Assembly (NCBI GenBank): GCA_958295665.1
Contig: OY282558.1
Location: 312,824,092-312,888,091 of the forward strand
Origin: Tipula vernalis
Lineage: Eukaryota > Arthropoda > Insecta > Diptera > Tipulidae
Direction: 5' to 3'
Length of the DNA: 64,000 nucleotides
The notes below the pieces were generated by a model. The model was not told the DNA's origin. It did no database searches and saw nothing but the letters and a program-made list of their open reading frames with translations. How positions within the stretch are numbered: the first letter of the stretch is position 1; each line of letters starts with the position of its first letter. The position numbers and the translations under genes were made by a program. This document shows, one piece after another, positions 43,581 to 56,420 of the stretch.

Positions 43581-44415
43581 TCCACTACTAGCCGTAGAAG
43601 GCACACCAACCATTAAAGTTTTTTGTTGATAAGAAAATTAATTTGATAAGGGAAACACTTGCTCTTTAGTAATATTAACTATGTCGAAGTAGCCCGAATT
43701 TTTTACTGAACTGTAGTAAGCGTAAATTTAAAATGACACTGCATTTTGTTTTGTTATTTGAAGTTTTAACTTTGTTGAGTCAAATTGGCATTCAACTAAA
43801 AAAAAAAATGGAGAATGTTGATGTAATCGGCACGCCACCTGAAATATGCGACATAGTCGCAAATATAACAGACCAGCTGCTGCCGCAATAATTTATACGT
43901 TTATGTATTTTTATACGTGGTGTCTTTTAAATTTTATTTGGATTTTTTTATTTTTATCAAAATATACAATACTTTATCAATATGAGAAATAATCATAATC
44001 TCCCTATCCATTAAATCGCATTACATCCAGTGTTCATTTTTCATTATTAACTAGTGGTCAATAATAAAACTTTATTAACCACTAGCTGAGAAATTTTAGC
44101 TACGTTTTTTTAATCGCTCCGGATAGCTGCTATCGAGAGCCGTCATATAAAATGTGGCTCCCGATAGCGCTCCGTATAAATAGGTAGAGTCAAATATTTT
44201 TTATATCAAGTTTTCGCTAAACAATTGAATTAAAAATGATAGTGTGATGTTAAATAAGTTTAGTTTACCAATAAATAGCGCGTCAAATTTAAATTTAGGC
44301 GTAGAAAAATGTCGGCTCTCGATAGCAGCTATCGGAAGCGAATAAAAAAACACAGCTTTTGTTTCTCAGGATACTAAAACACATAATAATGATGCCTTCT
44401 ACGACTAGTAGTGGA
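43581..44415. mobile_element. 835-bp MITE-like element with 23-bp TIRs
   Basis: TCCACTACTAGCCGTAGAAG at 43581 (23-bp arm to 43603) is inverted at 44393-44415 with one mismatch. It has no transposase. An internal foldback (44102-44353) occupies the right part. No target duplication is evident, and the left end is flush against the preceding hairpin. Confidence 0.75.
44102..44353. repeat. internal foldback with 41-bp arms
   Basis: Arms 44102-44142 and 44313-44353 pair closely ('gatagctgctatcgagagcc' and reverse complement). Each arm contains a smaller dyad GATAGC.GCTATC, and a third partial copy 'ggctcccgatagcgctccg' lies at 44156-44174. Confidence 0.8.
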
Positions 44416-44449
44416 ACAAATATATTTGTCCACGACTAAAGGGCTAACC

Positions 44450-44752
44450 AGCGAATCAGTAAGAATCCTTAAAGAATTTGACGAAATTATTTCCTTACAG
44501 AATATTTCACATATCGGCCACCGAGGCACCGAATCCGTAAAACTGACAAATACAGTATTAAAATTCTAATGTGAATAGCAAAATTTATTATTTTTAAGAA
44601 AAGTATGCTTTGAAAATTTTGATGTATTCTGACATATTCTTCAGTTTGCGCGTTAATTTTCGCTCTCTTAAGTAACGGCTAAACTGAACGAAAAGTTCTT
44701 AAAGATTCGCTCGTCAGTAACATGCGTTCTTACTTAAAGTTGTTACTGACTC
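44450..44752. mobile_element. about 300-bp MITE-like foldback
   Basis: 'aaccagcgaatcagtaag' near 44456 is inverted as 'ttactgactcgctgatt' near 44742, with diverged pairing further in ('ccttaaag' with 'cttaaag'). It is non-coding. Target duplication was not resolved. Confidence 0.5.
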
Positions 44753-45647
44753 GCTGATTCCCCAATAACGTAGTACTCATTATACGTTTGTTTCTTCAAT
44801 TATAATGATATCCATTATTCACTGCTAGTTTATCTAGTAGTCCCTTCTTCCATTATTCATTACTACCAAATAAAAAATTTATTTTTGAAATTGTATCTAG
44901 TAGTCTCTTGCTATTTTCATTATTATTAAATTGAAACGTCAAAATGTCGACGTAAATTATTTTAGGTTTATTTAAAGGATTTGATAATAAAATACAATCT
45001 TTTATCGGTCGTGAACAAAGTATCGTATTCTACTCACATATAATGGCTGTTATTCACTCAGATGATTTGCAACACTCGCCGATCGGCTCGTGTCGGTAAA
45101 CTTCATCTTCGTAAATAACATCTATCATTATATGCTCGTTGAATAATATACTATTTAGACTTAACTAAATTTTAATATTTCTGCATTTATGTTTATATAA
45201 TACCAATTTGTCTTAATTGTTTAAATTATTTCGTGAAATGATTACGATTTCAAAATTAAACAATAAATTCAATTAAAAAAAAATGTAATTAAAAGACAGA
45301 ATTTAAAATTTCTTAATAAAATCTGTTTTATTAAAAAAATGAACGTTTTTAGATCACTACGTCTTACAACTAGTGACTAAAAGCATTTAAATGCCCGCGT
45401 AATAGGTTTTGTATGTATTTTGCGCTTTATATGGATAAAAAACAAGAGAGGAGATAGTTCAATAATATTACCACTTTATGTGTATGTATATGATTATACT
45501 CGGAAATTTACAGGCAAATACGTGTGACATTTATCAAATTGCATGTACCAAATGTGAAGGAAAATTAATCAGGCAGACGAAAACACCTTTTTATAGCGAT
45601 GGCAGTTCAACAACAATAATTGTTTAATTTGCAGTTATTTTCATTAA
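44753..45647. other. unassigned AT-rich sequence
   Basis: Alternating patches of 'attcattactac' and 'tctagtagtc' near 44830-44920 suggest decayed short repeats. No coding region was recognised. Confidence 0.4.
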
Positions 45648-46168
45648 AGTAATCAAAAATTAAATATCACCGTCGCTGAGGTGGCGCTTGAAAATACCTT
45701 AGTTGTAATTGATGAATTTGATGAACCGAACAATACCACTTGCCACACCTCATTTTCCAACAGCTCATCTATAGAAATAGACCAGTTGTATAATACTGTC
45801 CTCAATATACCATCGAATCAGAATCAACTTGTCAATGGCACTATTATACAAGTTCATTCATTAAGTCACTATGAATAGTTTATCCGGTTTTTGTCACCAT
45901 TATGGTTAATTTTTAGACAGATATTTTTTTACCCAGCACACCAAGTTTGGAGACATCGACACCAATCGAAACCAATTTTAACAATGCGTTTGGTGAGTTT
46001 TTCGAGGTGTTCGATGGAAATGAAGCAGTCGAATTTATCATCCGCAGTTTATCTGTAGAAGAAATTTCAAACTTGAATCACTTTAAAATCAAAAATGGAT
46101 TTTTGCCATGCTTTTCCAAAAAAAATCAGGATGCAGGAAATAAAATTCTGCAATATGGCAGAGTATAA
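45648..46168 (+). other. two adjacent coding-like frames, family unknown
   Basis: A frame open from 45648 to 45878 has a composition unlike local chance frames: it is acidic and Ser/Thr/Asn-rich ('VIDEFDEPNNTT', 'NSSSIEIDQLYNTVLNIPSN'). A second at 45947-46168 reads 'NAFGEFFEVFDGNEAVEFIIRSLSVEEIS', predicted helical, then a Lys-rich end. Both are on the same strand, 70 bp apart, which could be an intron or a frameshift. I do not recognise a family, and no start codon opens the first frame. It could be exon remnants of a host gene or a transposon protein. Confidence 0.35.
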
Positions 46169-48863
46169 ATATCCTAATTTATCAACATTATTGTGATATT
46201 AAACTAAAATATCCGTTATGGTTATTTGTCCATTCTTCAAATAGAAATCGGCTAGAATTTAAAAAATCAAACAAGCTTCTCGAAATTTATTACAACATTT
46301 AAATTTATGGCTCAATGAGTCACTTGAGTTTTAATTTAATTCAATTGAGTAGAATCCATTTGATAATTTAATTTGTTTTGGATACACAAATTACCTAAAT
46401 ATTTGATATTTATACATTCCTTTTATTTTTATTTTTCCCGCTATAACAAAGGTATATTGGATAGGTTGCCAGGACCCCGAAACATTGATTAGAAAAATGT
46501 CGTGTCCGCCCTTCTGTCCTTCCATTCTTACATTTTTATTATTTTTGTTTTTGCTCCCATTCTCACAAATATTGATAGTTTTGGTCGAAATTTTATACAA
46601 AGATTGATTTTAGTAATAAGCAGTTTGTGGTAACTTTCAGATCCATTCGAGTCTAGAATAGAGGGGGTTGCAGATAAAGAGAAATCTACCAAGCAGATTT
46701 TCTCAAAAACCGGACCGACGACTTTTTTGTTATGTTGATGATAAATTTGACAATTTATCATCTAACTGTTCACAAAATTTGGATTCGATTGAAGCATTGC
46801 GTGGGCTCATAATATCAAAATTTTCGAAGAAATATTTTTCTATACGCTTAATACATCTTCCAAATTCCAACAATTGTTCCGCAGGTGTCTTTAGGACAAA
46901 ATGAATAGACTACTGTGTAATATGGAATTTAAATTTCTAAATTTACCTAAAATACTTTGCTGGTGGCAAAAAATTTCGTCAATATTTAAAAATAAAATAT
47001 ATCTAGTAACCGTTTACATTTATAGCAAGACATTTCCATTTCTGTGACATTTTAATGTTTGAAATTTCAACGACATATTGATCGATGTATTGTTTGTAAA
47101 TTACTTTATTAAAATCGCATTTAAAGGTATTATTTCTGAGTAATAAATTATCTTGGTATTAAAGGTCGCATATAAATCTTAATAGCAAAATACTATGGGA
47201 CACATATAAAATAATAAATATCACGCCATTATGGTAGAGCAAGTTTAGGATAAATGCGCTGGGCGATATAGGAAATGAAATAATATGTGATAATGATATA
47301 TTTTAGTATGTTGAATTCCCGAATGGTTCACAGCGATGCCCCGTCTAGACTGAAGCCCTGAGTAAAGGATTATTAAATTGCACAAATTTTAAGACAATAA
47401 ATTTTTAACATTGTAGATGCTCTCTGAACGGAGTAATTTAAATTATTCAGGATTTTCAACAGTATATTAGGGATCTACTTATTAAAGGTTGAAGATTAAA
47501 AATGATGAATGCGACTTTGATTACTTTTCCAAATGAATCAGTTCTTAATAATCTAACATTATTTTGTGAGACTGTGATTTGGCGGCATCAGAGTAGAAGA
47601 TTTATATTGTCGTGACCAATTGTGTTATTGGAGAAGGGTTTTAAAATTTAGGAAAAAGCCGTGACATCTTTTAAGGACCTTGCCTGCACAAAATAACGGA
47701 AAATGTGTGTAAAATATATACAGTTAGTTTGGTGTTGTTTAGTGGATACTTTGTAGGAAAATTGTCGTATATAATATTCTTCTTTTTAGTAATGTGTTTG
47801 ACGGTTTTTCGCTCAGAATTTTAACGGACTAAATCGATCGATGTGAAATTTGAACTGTAAGTAGGGAATGGCTGAAGAAACAAAAGTTATATAGTGCCGC
47901 TGTTTGCTTTAGTACACTCAAAATAAATGTAGAAAACGATAGAAGGATGAATTCTAAGCAAAAAACGTTCTATAGAAAATGTTAATTTTTTATCTAAAGC
48001 ATGCATGTTCTAGAGTGATTTTTCATTTCTATTGTGTTCCATTTTTTTATTTCTGTAGAAGCAGTACGAACCACCGACTTGTGCCTCGTTGAAAGTAACT
48101 GTATATTCGCCGAAAACTGAATTTGAACCTTTCAAAGTTAAATAACGGAAAATCGACAAAATTTTGGAGGAATGTTTTTAAAGTACTCGAAAAGATCTTT
48201 AAAATGAGCTTTAGTAAAAGTCGTTAGCATAAAAACTGTCTTGTTTTTTAGAGAAAAATCAGCCATGAAAGCAGTAGCTTAACCGCAAGAATTGACTTTA
48301 AACGTAATCCATTTACAAAGTACTTTATTTAGGCACTAACAAAAAATGTTCTAGAAGTGTGAACGACTTAATTTTGAAAAAAATTTGAAGAACTCAAAAA
48401 CAACTAGATACGTCTAAAATCTAAGAGTAAACAAATTTAGGTTTTTATTGCAGACAATTTTCTTATTTTTTTGATTTTGAAATTTAATTGAGATATCACC
48501 GTTTTAAGTTTGCATTTGAATGGGGAAACCGAGAACCGTCTTCACCGACCCTTCTAAACCAAAAAAATTCAAAAACGAAGGGTTTAAAAAACTTCAACTT
48601 TACTTAACATTTCCTGCAAAATGTTTTTTTTCCAAACGGATTTTTTATATGAAAAATCAATATTTTCAATGAATAACTTGAAAAATATTTATGTATCGAA
48701 AAAACTTTGTCCAATAATTTTACTTAAAATTCATCTCTCTATCGATTTCTGTGGTTATTTTGAGTGTACTACTTATTAACCAAATTTCACGTCAATCGGT
48801 TTTGTCCGTAATAATTCTGAGGTAATAATCTATTTTTACCATCAATCACTGGACTATTTTTGA
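46169..48863. other. AT-rich stretch, little recognised
   Basis: A plus-strand frame at 46668-46904 (78 codons) lies across from minus-strand frames; neither shows a family motif. From 46.9 to 48.8 kb I see no supported feature. Confidence 0.45.
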
Positions 48864-48959
48864 TGTTTACAATCTTATTAATGTTTACATAAAAACTTAG
48901 GTTGTTTACATAAAGTTGTTTACTTAGTATACAATAAAGTAAACAACAGTTTGTAAACA
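48864..48959. promoter_or_regulatory. cluster of six forkhead-type core motifs
   Basis: TGTTTAC occurs at 48864-48870, 48882-48888, 48903-48909 and 48917-48923, and its reverse complement GTAAACA at 48939-48945 and 48953-48959. This is the core bound by forkhead (FOX) proteins. The direct and inverted arrangement also makes a weak dyad around 48930. Function is inference; no gene is adjacent. Confidence 0.35.
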
Positions 48960-51779
48960 ATCGGCACAACGCTAACGTTTGTAGGAACACACTATCGCCG
49001 TAAGAAATAATGATGCACATAAATCCGATGTTGCGGTTCACATGTCAGCAATCCCAATATTATAAAGATGTTTGGAAACTCATTGCTTTTGAATCACTGG
49101 AGATGAAGAAACATAAATCCGTCTTAACGTGTACCAGGAATATTCCGATTTTTTTCTAATTTATTTAATGTGATCAATTCCTTACGTTATAGCGGAAAAT
49201 TATTTTTATTTTTAAATTTTATTTCCGTTTGGTGTTTGACAAAATTTTATTTTATTTAATTTTCCATTTATTATTATTAATTTGTTTTTATATTGTAAGT
49301 TTCCCAGTATAATCATACACCAAAACACATTAAGTGGCAATGTTATGAATTTTATCCTCTATTGTTTTTTATGCATATAAAGCTCAAAATACGTACAAAA
49401 CTGTTACGCGGGCATATTAATGCTTTAAGTGTCTAGTTGTAAATGATCTGAAGATGATCACGTAAGGATCGAAAACGTTCAAAATCTAAACACTTTAGTT
49501 ATGAAAACCACGGCGGCTCCACAGTAGAAGAATTTGTGGAATATAGTCTTCTTGAATAGTACTTTTGTTAAAGATTTGTTGAAAACTTTTATATAAACCT
49601 ATTTATAATATTTTTGATGTTTTCATTGAAAAAGTTGGAACTATAATTTTCACTATGGATTCGTGTGGGGAACAGTAAAAAGTTATACCAGTAGAAAAGC
49701 TTCCAAAAAATTATGACGTTATAGTCTAGAAGGCTCTGATTATATACATTAATTTATTTTTTCTAATAAATAAGAGTGAGTCATATTTTTTTGTACAGGC
49801 ACCCATTTACAAAACACCCACAAATGAATTTTCATAATTAACTAAATCTCTTTTTCCAAATAGGACTTGGTTTAGACAAAAAAAAAATAAAAATTTATTA
49901 ACCGAAATAAACTAATACACATTTAGCAAATCAAAAGAAAATCCAATCATTTTAAATGCCTTGCTGTATACCCAAGAAATCAAAAGTTATTAAATAAAAC
50001 AATAATAAACGAAAAAAACTAAATTCAATATACAAAAATTATTTAAATTTGTAAATTTTTTGTTTTGTTTTATTTTATTTTAGACATCTAGACTGAATAA
50101 AACAATAATCATTTAATTTGTCTGGCTGGACATTCATTCGTACATGACCTATAATGAATTTGAATGTAGCGCTTTTATATATATTCGTCTCTTAACAAAT
50201 TTTATGGGATAATAAAAATATTTTATTAACAACAAAAAAAAATTTGATATGTTTATGAAATTAAGATAGTTAAATTAAATTTAAATTGCGTTATTATTTA
50301 TTGACATCACCTGTTACCGTATATATTAATATCGTAGTATATATTATATATTTAGAATAAACACGTAGTAAATTCTAAATTATTATTATTTACCATGTTT
50401 CGTAAAATGCGCGTATAATTGAATTTTTTATTAATTTATTTTTTATTATTTTTTTTTGTTTAAACTTAAAGGAGGATTTATTTTAAATAAAAGGAATAAT
50501 TACTTAACATTCTGTTTAACATACAAATTTTATGTAAATTTGGTTTTAAAAGAATCTTAAACGCAGAAACATATTGATAAAAAAAAAAATGTTAGCTCAT
50601 TAAATAAATGAAAATTCTGTTCTGCTTATTTAGGTTTATAAAAAATAAATACCCACGAATTACAATTATGTACAATTCAAACAATTTAGGGTGCATATAT
50701 TTAATATAAAAGTGAATTGTTTGATTCTAATTAAATTTATTTTTACCTTTTTGTTTTTTGTATTTCATTAAAATTCTATGCTCAAATTTTTAATCATTTT
50801 CAAATTTGTTTAGATTTTTAATTTATTTTATTGGGTGCTTGAAAAATTTTAAAGATTTGTATTAAACGTTAAATATTATAGATAACCTCAGGCACTAATT
50901 ATATTAAAGATAGCTACTGACAATATTTACTAAAGCATTAAGCTCACAGAAAATCAACAAGTGCATTTTGTTCTCAATAATTGCTAAGTTTTTGCTTTAT
51001 TTTAGGTTAAATCTTCTGAAATTTCATTGGGTATACGTTACGTTATATTTTTAATTTAAAAAATTTGAAAAGTCGTAGCTAATTAATTTGAAAATGGGAA
51101 TTTAATTTTTTCTGTTCTCAAAATATCTTTTTTCCTGACAGAAAAATTTGAAATTCAATTTTCCGATCTTATTTGTGGTCGTTGTGTCACGAAATAAATG
51201 AACATAGCCATTTTATTGGCCCTGGAACGTCATATTTGACAAATACATATTACAAATTACGGTATTTCTTAAAAGATATAAATTAAATTCTCCGAACATA
51301 CGAAAGGGGTCCTAAAACGATATTTCGATAAGGTTCTGGAATATGGCTAGCCAAAATGCTATTTCAATTCAAAAAACCATATGAAACTGTGTTTATTGTT
51401 CGGTTTTGCTTAGTTTCTCGTAAGCTTCTTAACAAAAAAAACACAGATTTGCCCATCACTAGTGCAAAGGGGATGGGATTTTTAAAACATTTTAAAATTT
51501 GCAAATATTTAGAAGCTGATGATGTGATGGTGGAACAAAAATTGAAACAAGTTTCGTGAAACTTAGTTTTGGTTATGATTTTCACCGATATGAATCTTAA
51601 ATCTTTGTATTCTTACCATAAACCATTACTTTTACGATTAAATTATTTTAGTTCTTTTCTTTATTCACTACTGGTTCTCGTTGATTACTACTAAATAAAA
51701 GTGCACTGAGAGTGTGAAAAGTTGACCTAGAGTGAACATTATTAAATATTCAAAGGATTTACTTTTAATTTAAAGCACT
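48960..51779. other. AT-rich stretch, nothing recognised
   Basis: It contains long A/T runs at 49860-50060 and 50390-50470. Two opposed frames at 51356-51585 have no family signature. Confidence 0.5.
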
Positions 51780-52860
51780 TTAATAGATTTTATTTGAATA
51801 AATCCGGTGATTATAGTGGGCCGGCAATTTATGTGAGGTCGAACAAAAAGGTTCAAAAATATTTGTTTATGACAACAACTTCCTTTAAGCTTTCGCAATT
51901 AAACTGGTTAATAAAAATGTTAATATTATTGCATTATATCGTTCACTAATTTATAATTGTTGGCGATTTCAATCTAAATTTGTTAGACTTTAATGATAAA
52001 AATATTTCGGATTACAAACAATTTGTCAATTGGTATGGTTATGTATTTCTAAATAAATATACGGTTAGGACATTAATTGATCACGTTATAATAGATTTAT
52101 TAACATATTGTTGTGATGTTAATACTTCTGACACATCTTTGTCTGATCACAAAAGTATATTCTTACAGGTATGTTTCTAAGATGCCCATTCGGGTAAGCA
52201 ATACCCTAAATGACCCTAAAAATTGATTAAAATCTCTAATATTTTGAATATTAATGAGCTTTCGCACAAATTAGGGAAACTTGTATTTGCAATATGCATA
52301 CGATAAGGAAAAAGTCCAAAATACGATGATAGCTGAAATAAAAAGTTTAATCAAAGACCGCGAAAACTTCTTTAAAGTAAAGAATAAATTTAAAGGTAAA
52401 ACATTTTTTGTTCACAAACGTATATTACATAGCGCTTAGACAGCTTTAAAAATAAAAAGACAAAACCGGGCACGGGTTTTAATTTGGTAAATAAAAACAT
52501 TGGCCGACCCAAAGAGTTGTGGAAATATTTTAAAGAAGTAATTTTCAATAAAATTGGAAGTAATAAGACTGTTGCGGCTATTCCAATTTATTAATTATAT
52601 TAATTTGGCAATTTGGAACCAACTACCTAGTAGTGTAGTAGCTAAAGAACAAAATAAATAATAATATATTACTGGTCACTTTCAATGACCAAGTTTAGAT
52701 AATTTTGCTTAAAATTCAATATTATATACGCCCTTTACTTGTGAAGTAGATCAATGAGTCATTTAATTCTGTGATCTCTCCTGATTAGTTTAAAACTGTT
52801 ATTGTGGTACCGGTATACAATTGTGGAGATGAACACACGCATTATATATAATATGAACCA
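51780..52860 (+). pseudogene. Jockey/CR1-like LINE: endonuclease end and linker
   Basis: 'IIVGDFNLNLLDFND' (51952-51995) is the G-D-F-N block of an APE-type endonuclease. The frame at 51980-52180 continues to 'TLIDHVIID' and 'TSLSDHKSIFL', the I-D-H and S-D-H catalytic blocks, all in order and intact. Upstream pieces near 51880-51945 resemble 'NIIALYRS'. Downstream, 52300-52560 gives Lys-rich linker fragments and 'NIGRPKELWKYFKE', and 52797-52830 'TVIVVPVYNCGD', the start of the RT. Stops and shifts separate the blocks, and the RT palm is lost. Confidence 0.8.
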
Positions 52861-52884
52861 ATTTTTAATGGGAAAACATATTTA

Positions 52885-52897
52885 GGGGGGGGGGGGG
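52885..52897 (+). repeat. homopolymer of 13 G
   Basis: Thirteen consecutive G follow the LINE fragment in otherwise AT-rich DNA. Such runs are rare here and could be an assembly-prone site. Confidence 0.9.
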
Positions 52898-53224
52898 AAA
52901 CAGGTATAAACGAAATTGTTAATTAGATAAAAGAGATTTAGATAGGAGAGAAACGAACACGTAATGCACCAAACTTGCATACTATAATTCGAATCGAATT
53001 ACAATTTCGGTCAGGAAAATTTCCGTACAGACATACTTTAAATATTAAATATTATACATCTTAGCGAGCTGTCAAAATGGCACTTATCAAAACCAACAAA
53101 AATGTTTACACAAGCCGTATTGTTTTTATGACGCACGGATATTATTAAATAAAAACTTACTGTTTCTATATTCTTACTGGTTCTATAAGTGAGATTATAT
53201 TCTATTTTTGATACAAACTACAAT

Positions 53225-53548
53225 TTAAAATCGAAGTAGGTTAAGATTATACTGCGTTGCGACACAAATACTTACAGAAATAGTAGGTTTTATTTTGTGT
53301 TTGTATCGCAATAGTACGGCTTGTATAAACATTTTTGTTGGTTTGAAATTGTTTTTTAGCGCAGTTTTGGATAATTGAAGCTTGTAGAATTTATTAATTG
53401 ATAAAGAGACGTTACCTCGAGTACAATATTTCGACGAAGGAAAAAACAGAACCAAATCCATTAGATAAAAACAATGTGGGTTTTATAACAAAATACAATC
53501 GCACATCGATATTCGAGCATTGCTATAATAGTTTTATAAACTTTAACA
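53225..53548 (-). repeat. probable copia LTR start region
   Basis: On the minus strand a purine tract GAGGGGAAG (53549-53557 on the plus strand as its complement) ends immediately before TGTTAAAG at 53548, the expected polypurine-tract to LTR junction after the copia pol stop. The other end of the LTR and its 5' partner were not found, so the left boundary is arbitrary. Confidence 0.4.
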
Positions 53549-53570
53549 CTTCCCCTCGATATGAGAGGTA

Positions 53571-56420
53571 TTAATGCATCTTCATGTTCACGTCTTTGAT
53601 TCCAAGTAGATGTAGACATCGTTGATGCTTAAATCCCGAAAGTCCTTTCGTAAGGACATTCGCTGTAATGTTTTCAGTGCTGATATGATTAATACGCAAC
53701 ATATCATATTCCAACGCATATCTCACGAATTGATGATGAATGTCGTCGATACGTTTAGTTCGTGAATGGAACACAGGATTTTGAGCGAGTTTCTGTGCTT
53801 CCATTTTATTTTTGAGAAATTCCACGTTAGTCAAATCGTGAAGCTCCAACTCGGTCAGAAATTTTTTCAAATAAATGGCTTCCTTTGTAGCTTCTGTGAA
53901 GCTTCGGTAGATGATAACGATACAGTTTGCTACTTCTTTGATTTTTATGATATTGGACCACTATTTAAGGGGAATACGTATCCTGTATACGAACGCCTAT
54001 CGTACAACCTCCCTAGTCCGCATCTACAAAACTGCTTAGTGATTCGGTATTTGATTTGAATTAGATTCCGAAGTTCATTGTTCCCTTTAAATATCGCAGC
54101 TTAACAATTATTAAATTAATCGAGCACGCCTACAGCGTGTGAAATATCTGGCCTTGTCGAAACAACGAGATCAGACAGTGTTCCTACGAGTTCACGATAT
54201 GGCAAATTTTTCTCGTCGTCCTTAGTATCCAATTGTTTCGTATGGAATGGCAGTATCTGCCGGATTCGAGTTTGCCATTCCGTATTGATCGAAAAGTTCT
54301 CGCACATATCCATTTTGATGCATTGTTATTTCTTTTTCTTTCTGAGTAAATTCAATTCCTAGGCAATAGCGGATTTTTCTCAGATCCTTGATTTCGAATT
54401 TGTGTTATAATTATTGTTCTTTGATATTCGTTATTTTTACTTCACTTCGTGACGCGATGAATATATCATCGACATAAAGAGTTATTATCGTATATTTAAT
54501 ATCGTTAAGCATTTTTACCGCTTTTTTCAAAATTTCATTCGATCTTTGTTCTGATTAAATAATTGTTTTTAAATCTTCTTCAATTAAATCTGGTGTTTCC
54601 ATAAAAATTTCCTAATCTACTACTTCGTTTAAATATGCCGTTGTAATGTCTATCTGATGAATGGTCATACGGTACCGAATGGAACTCAGGATAACAACAG
54701 GAGCAAAAGTTTCGTTAAAATCTATACCAGAACGTTAAGCCCTTCGCTATACGATTCCGGCTTTTCGTCTGTTGATCATTCCATTAGGATCATATTTATT
54801 CTGGAGTACGACTCAACTGCCTATGATTTTCTTTCCGTTGAGTTCAGACGCAATCGCTTTGTGCCATTCTACGACATCATCTCCAGAAATAGCTACATCA
54901 ATTGATATTTCAGCAATGTACCCATATTCTGTTTCTGCATTATTTGTAACTTGCATATAGTAATTCTTTTTCGTTCATCTTCTCTGACCAGTGAACATTT
55001 TTCCAGATCTCCCTCGCCCTCAGAGCTACATGTTGCATCACATTGCACAGAATTTTCTTCTTCCCCGCTTTCGTATGAGGATGATGATTATGCTGTGAAT
55101 AACTGTGCTGGATTCATATCAATTTCGTTGTCGCTCATAAAATCGTTGTGGTCGATAAAATCAATAGATTTTAATTCAATATCCGCTTCTCGGCTTATTT
55201 TCTTTTTGTGTTCATGGTTGTTTTTAGGTTTTAGACTATTTTTTATTTTCGTCAATCTGTCTTGATTCTTTAAAAATTAAACGTTTCGAGTTGTTTCGAT
55301 TTTTCTTTCTTGCGGTAACCACACTCGATGCGCCCTAGAATGATCGGAGTAACCAAGAAATATACATTTGTTTGATCTAGGATCGAATTTTCCTTTGGTA
55401 GGATCTCTGTTAAGAGTCCATTTTTCGTAAGCCGTCCTTCCATCTAAGCTGCTATAACAGAACAACAATTTCGAATTTAATTCGCTGTTGACATTGCTTC
55501 GGCCCAAAAAGATTGCAGGAGTTGTGAATCTCTTAAGAGACATCTCGTTACATCTGTCAGTGTACGATTTCACCTTTCAGTCACCCCATTTTGTTCTGGA
55601 TTATATGGAACAGTGAGGCGTCTTTCGTTACCATTTTCTCGTGGAAATGCATCGAATTTGTTGTTCACATATTCCTTACCGTTATCCAATTGTAAATATT
55701 TTATTTTTCTTCCGGTTTGATTCTCCGCACTTACCTTAAACGATTTGAATATTTTGAAATCTTCATTTTTTGTTTTGATGAATTTTATTTCACACCATCT
55801 AGTAGCTTTTTCAGTGTTTTTCCGACTGACTGTAAATTCATGTGCAAATCCTGTACATAGGGTGCGTTGTTTAAACTTACGTTTTAATTTTGGTTCCCTA
55901 CTGTTGCCTTCATTTTTACAGTTCCTTTGGCACTCACCATTGTAGATGTGTTGCTCGCGAGATTTAATTTCCCGTTTGAAACAACAGTCACGTCCTCAAA
56001 TTTTTCTTCGTTCTTACTAAGTTGTGTGGATCATCCACTATCGAGACACTATCGTTGATTTATGCTTTCGTTCTCAGCTTTAAGTGCCGGGTATTCATTC
56101 CAAAATTCTGATTCAATATAGTTACAACGAAACGTCTTTATGACGCACTTTATTATATACATTGCACTTAAATGGAAATTTCTCTTTCTACGGCATTTTT
56201 GTTGCATCATTAGTTCCTCTTTGGAATTTCTGTTTATTCGTAAATTTCTTTACAAATAACGCATCGGGAACTGCTTCCTCGCTTCGTATTATTCCATGAT
56301 TTTAATTTTGAGTACTTCTGGTGACGGCAATTCGTCACGGGTCTCTATTGCACATCGAAAATTTCATCGCGTTGATTTCAACATTAGTAATGCTCTCATT
56401 TGCTGAATATGAAAAGCAGT
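53571..56420 (-). pseudogene. Ty1/copia gag-pol polyprotein, heavily degraded
   Basis: The minus strand reads, in copia order: gag tail near 56400-56180 ('FVKKFTNKQKFQRG' and a lost CCHC); protease near 55990-55760; integrase 55740-55280 with 'LQLDNGKEYVNNKF' and 'PYNPEQNGVTER' (catalytic D and E) and 'KFDPRSNKCIFLGYSDHSRAHRVW'; RT 54960-54116 with 'FNETFAPVV', 'QIDITTAYLNE', the catalytic 'TLYVDDIFIAS', and 'LPYRELVGTLSDLVVSTRPDISHAVG'; RNase H end 53870-53571 with 'RIDDIHHQFVRYAL' and 'ENITANVLTKGLSGFKHQRC' region. Integrase lies before RT, which distinguishes copia from gypsy. Stops and frameshifts occur every 50-100 codons. Confidence 0.92.

Noticed and set aside
53225..53461. 78-codon minus-strand frame as protein
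   Set aside because: It lies within the probable copia LTR, after the pol stop and polypurine tract; no motif.
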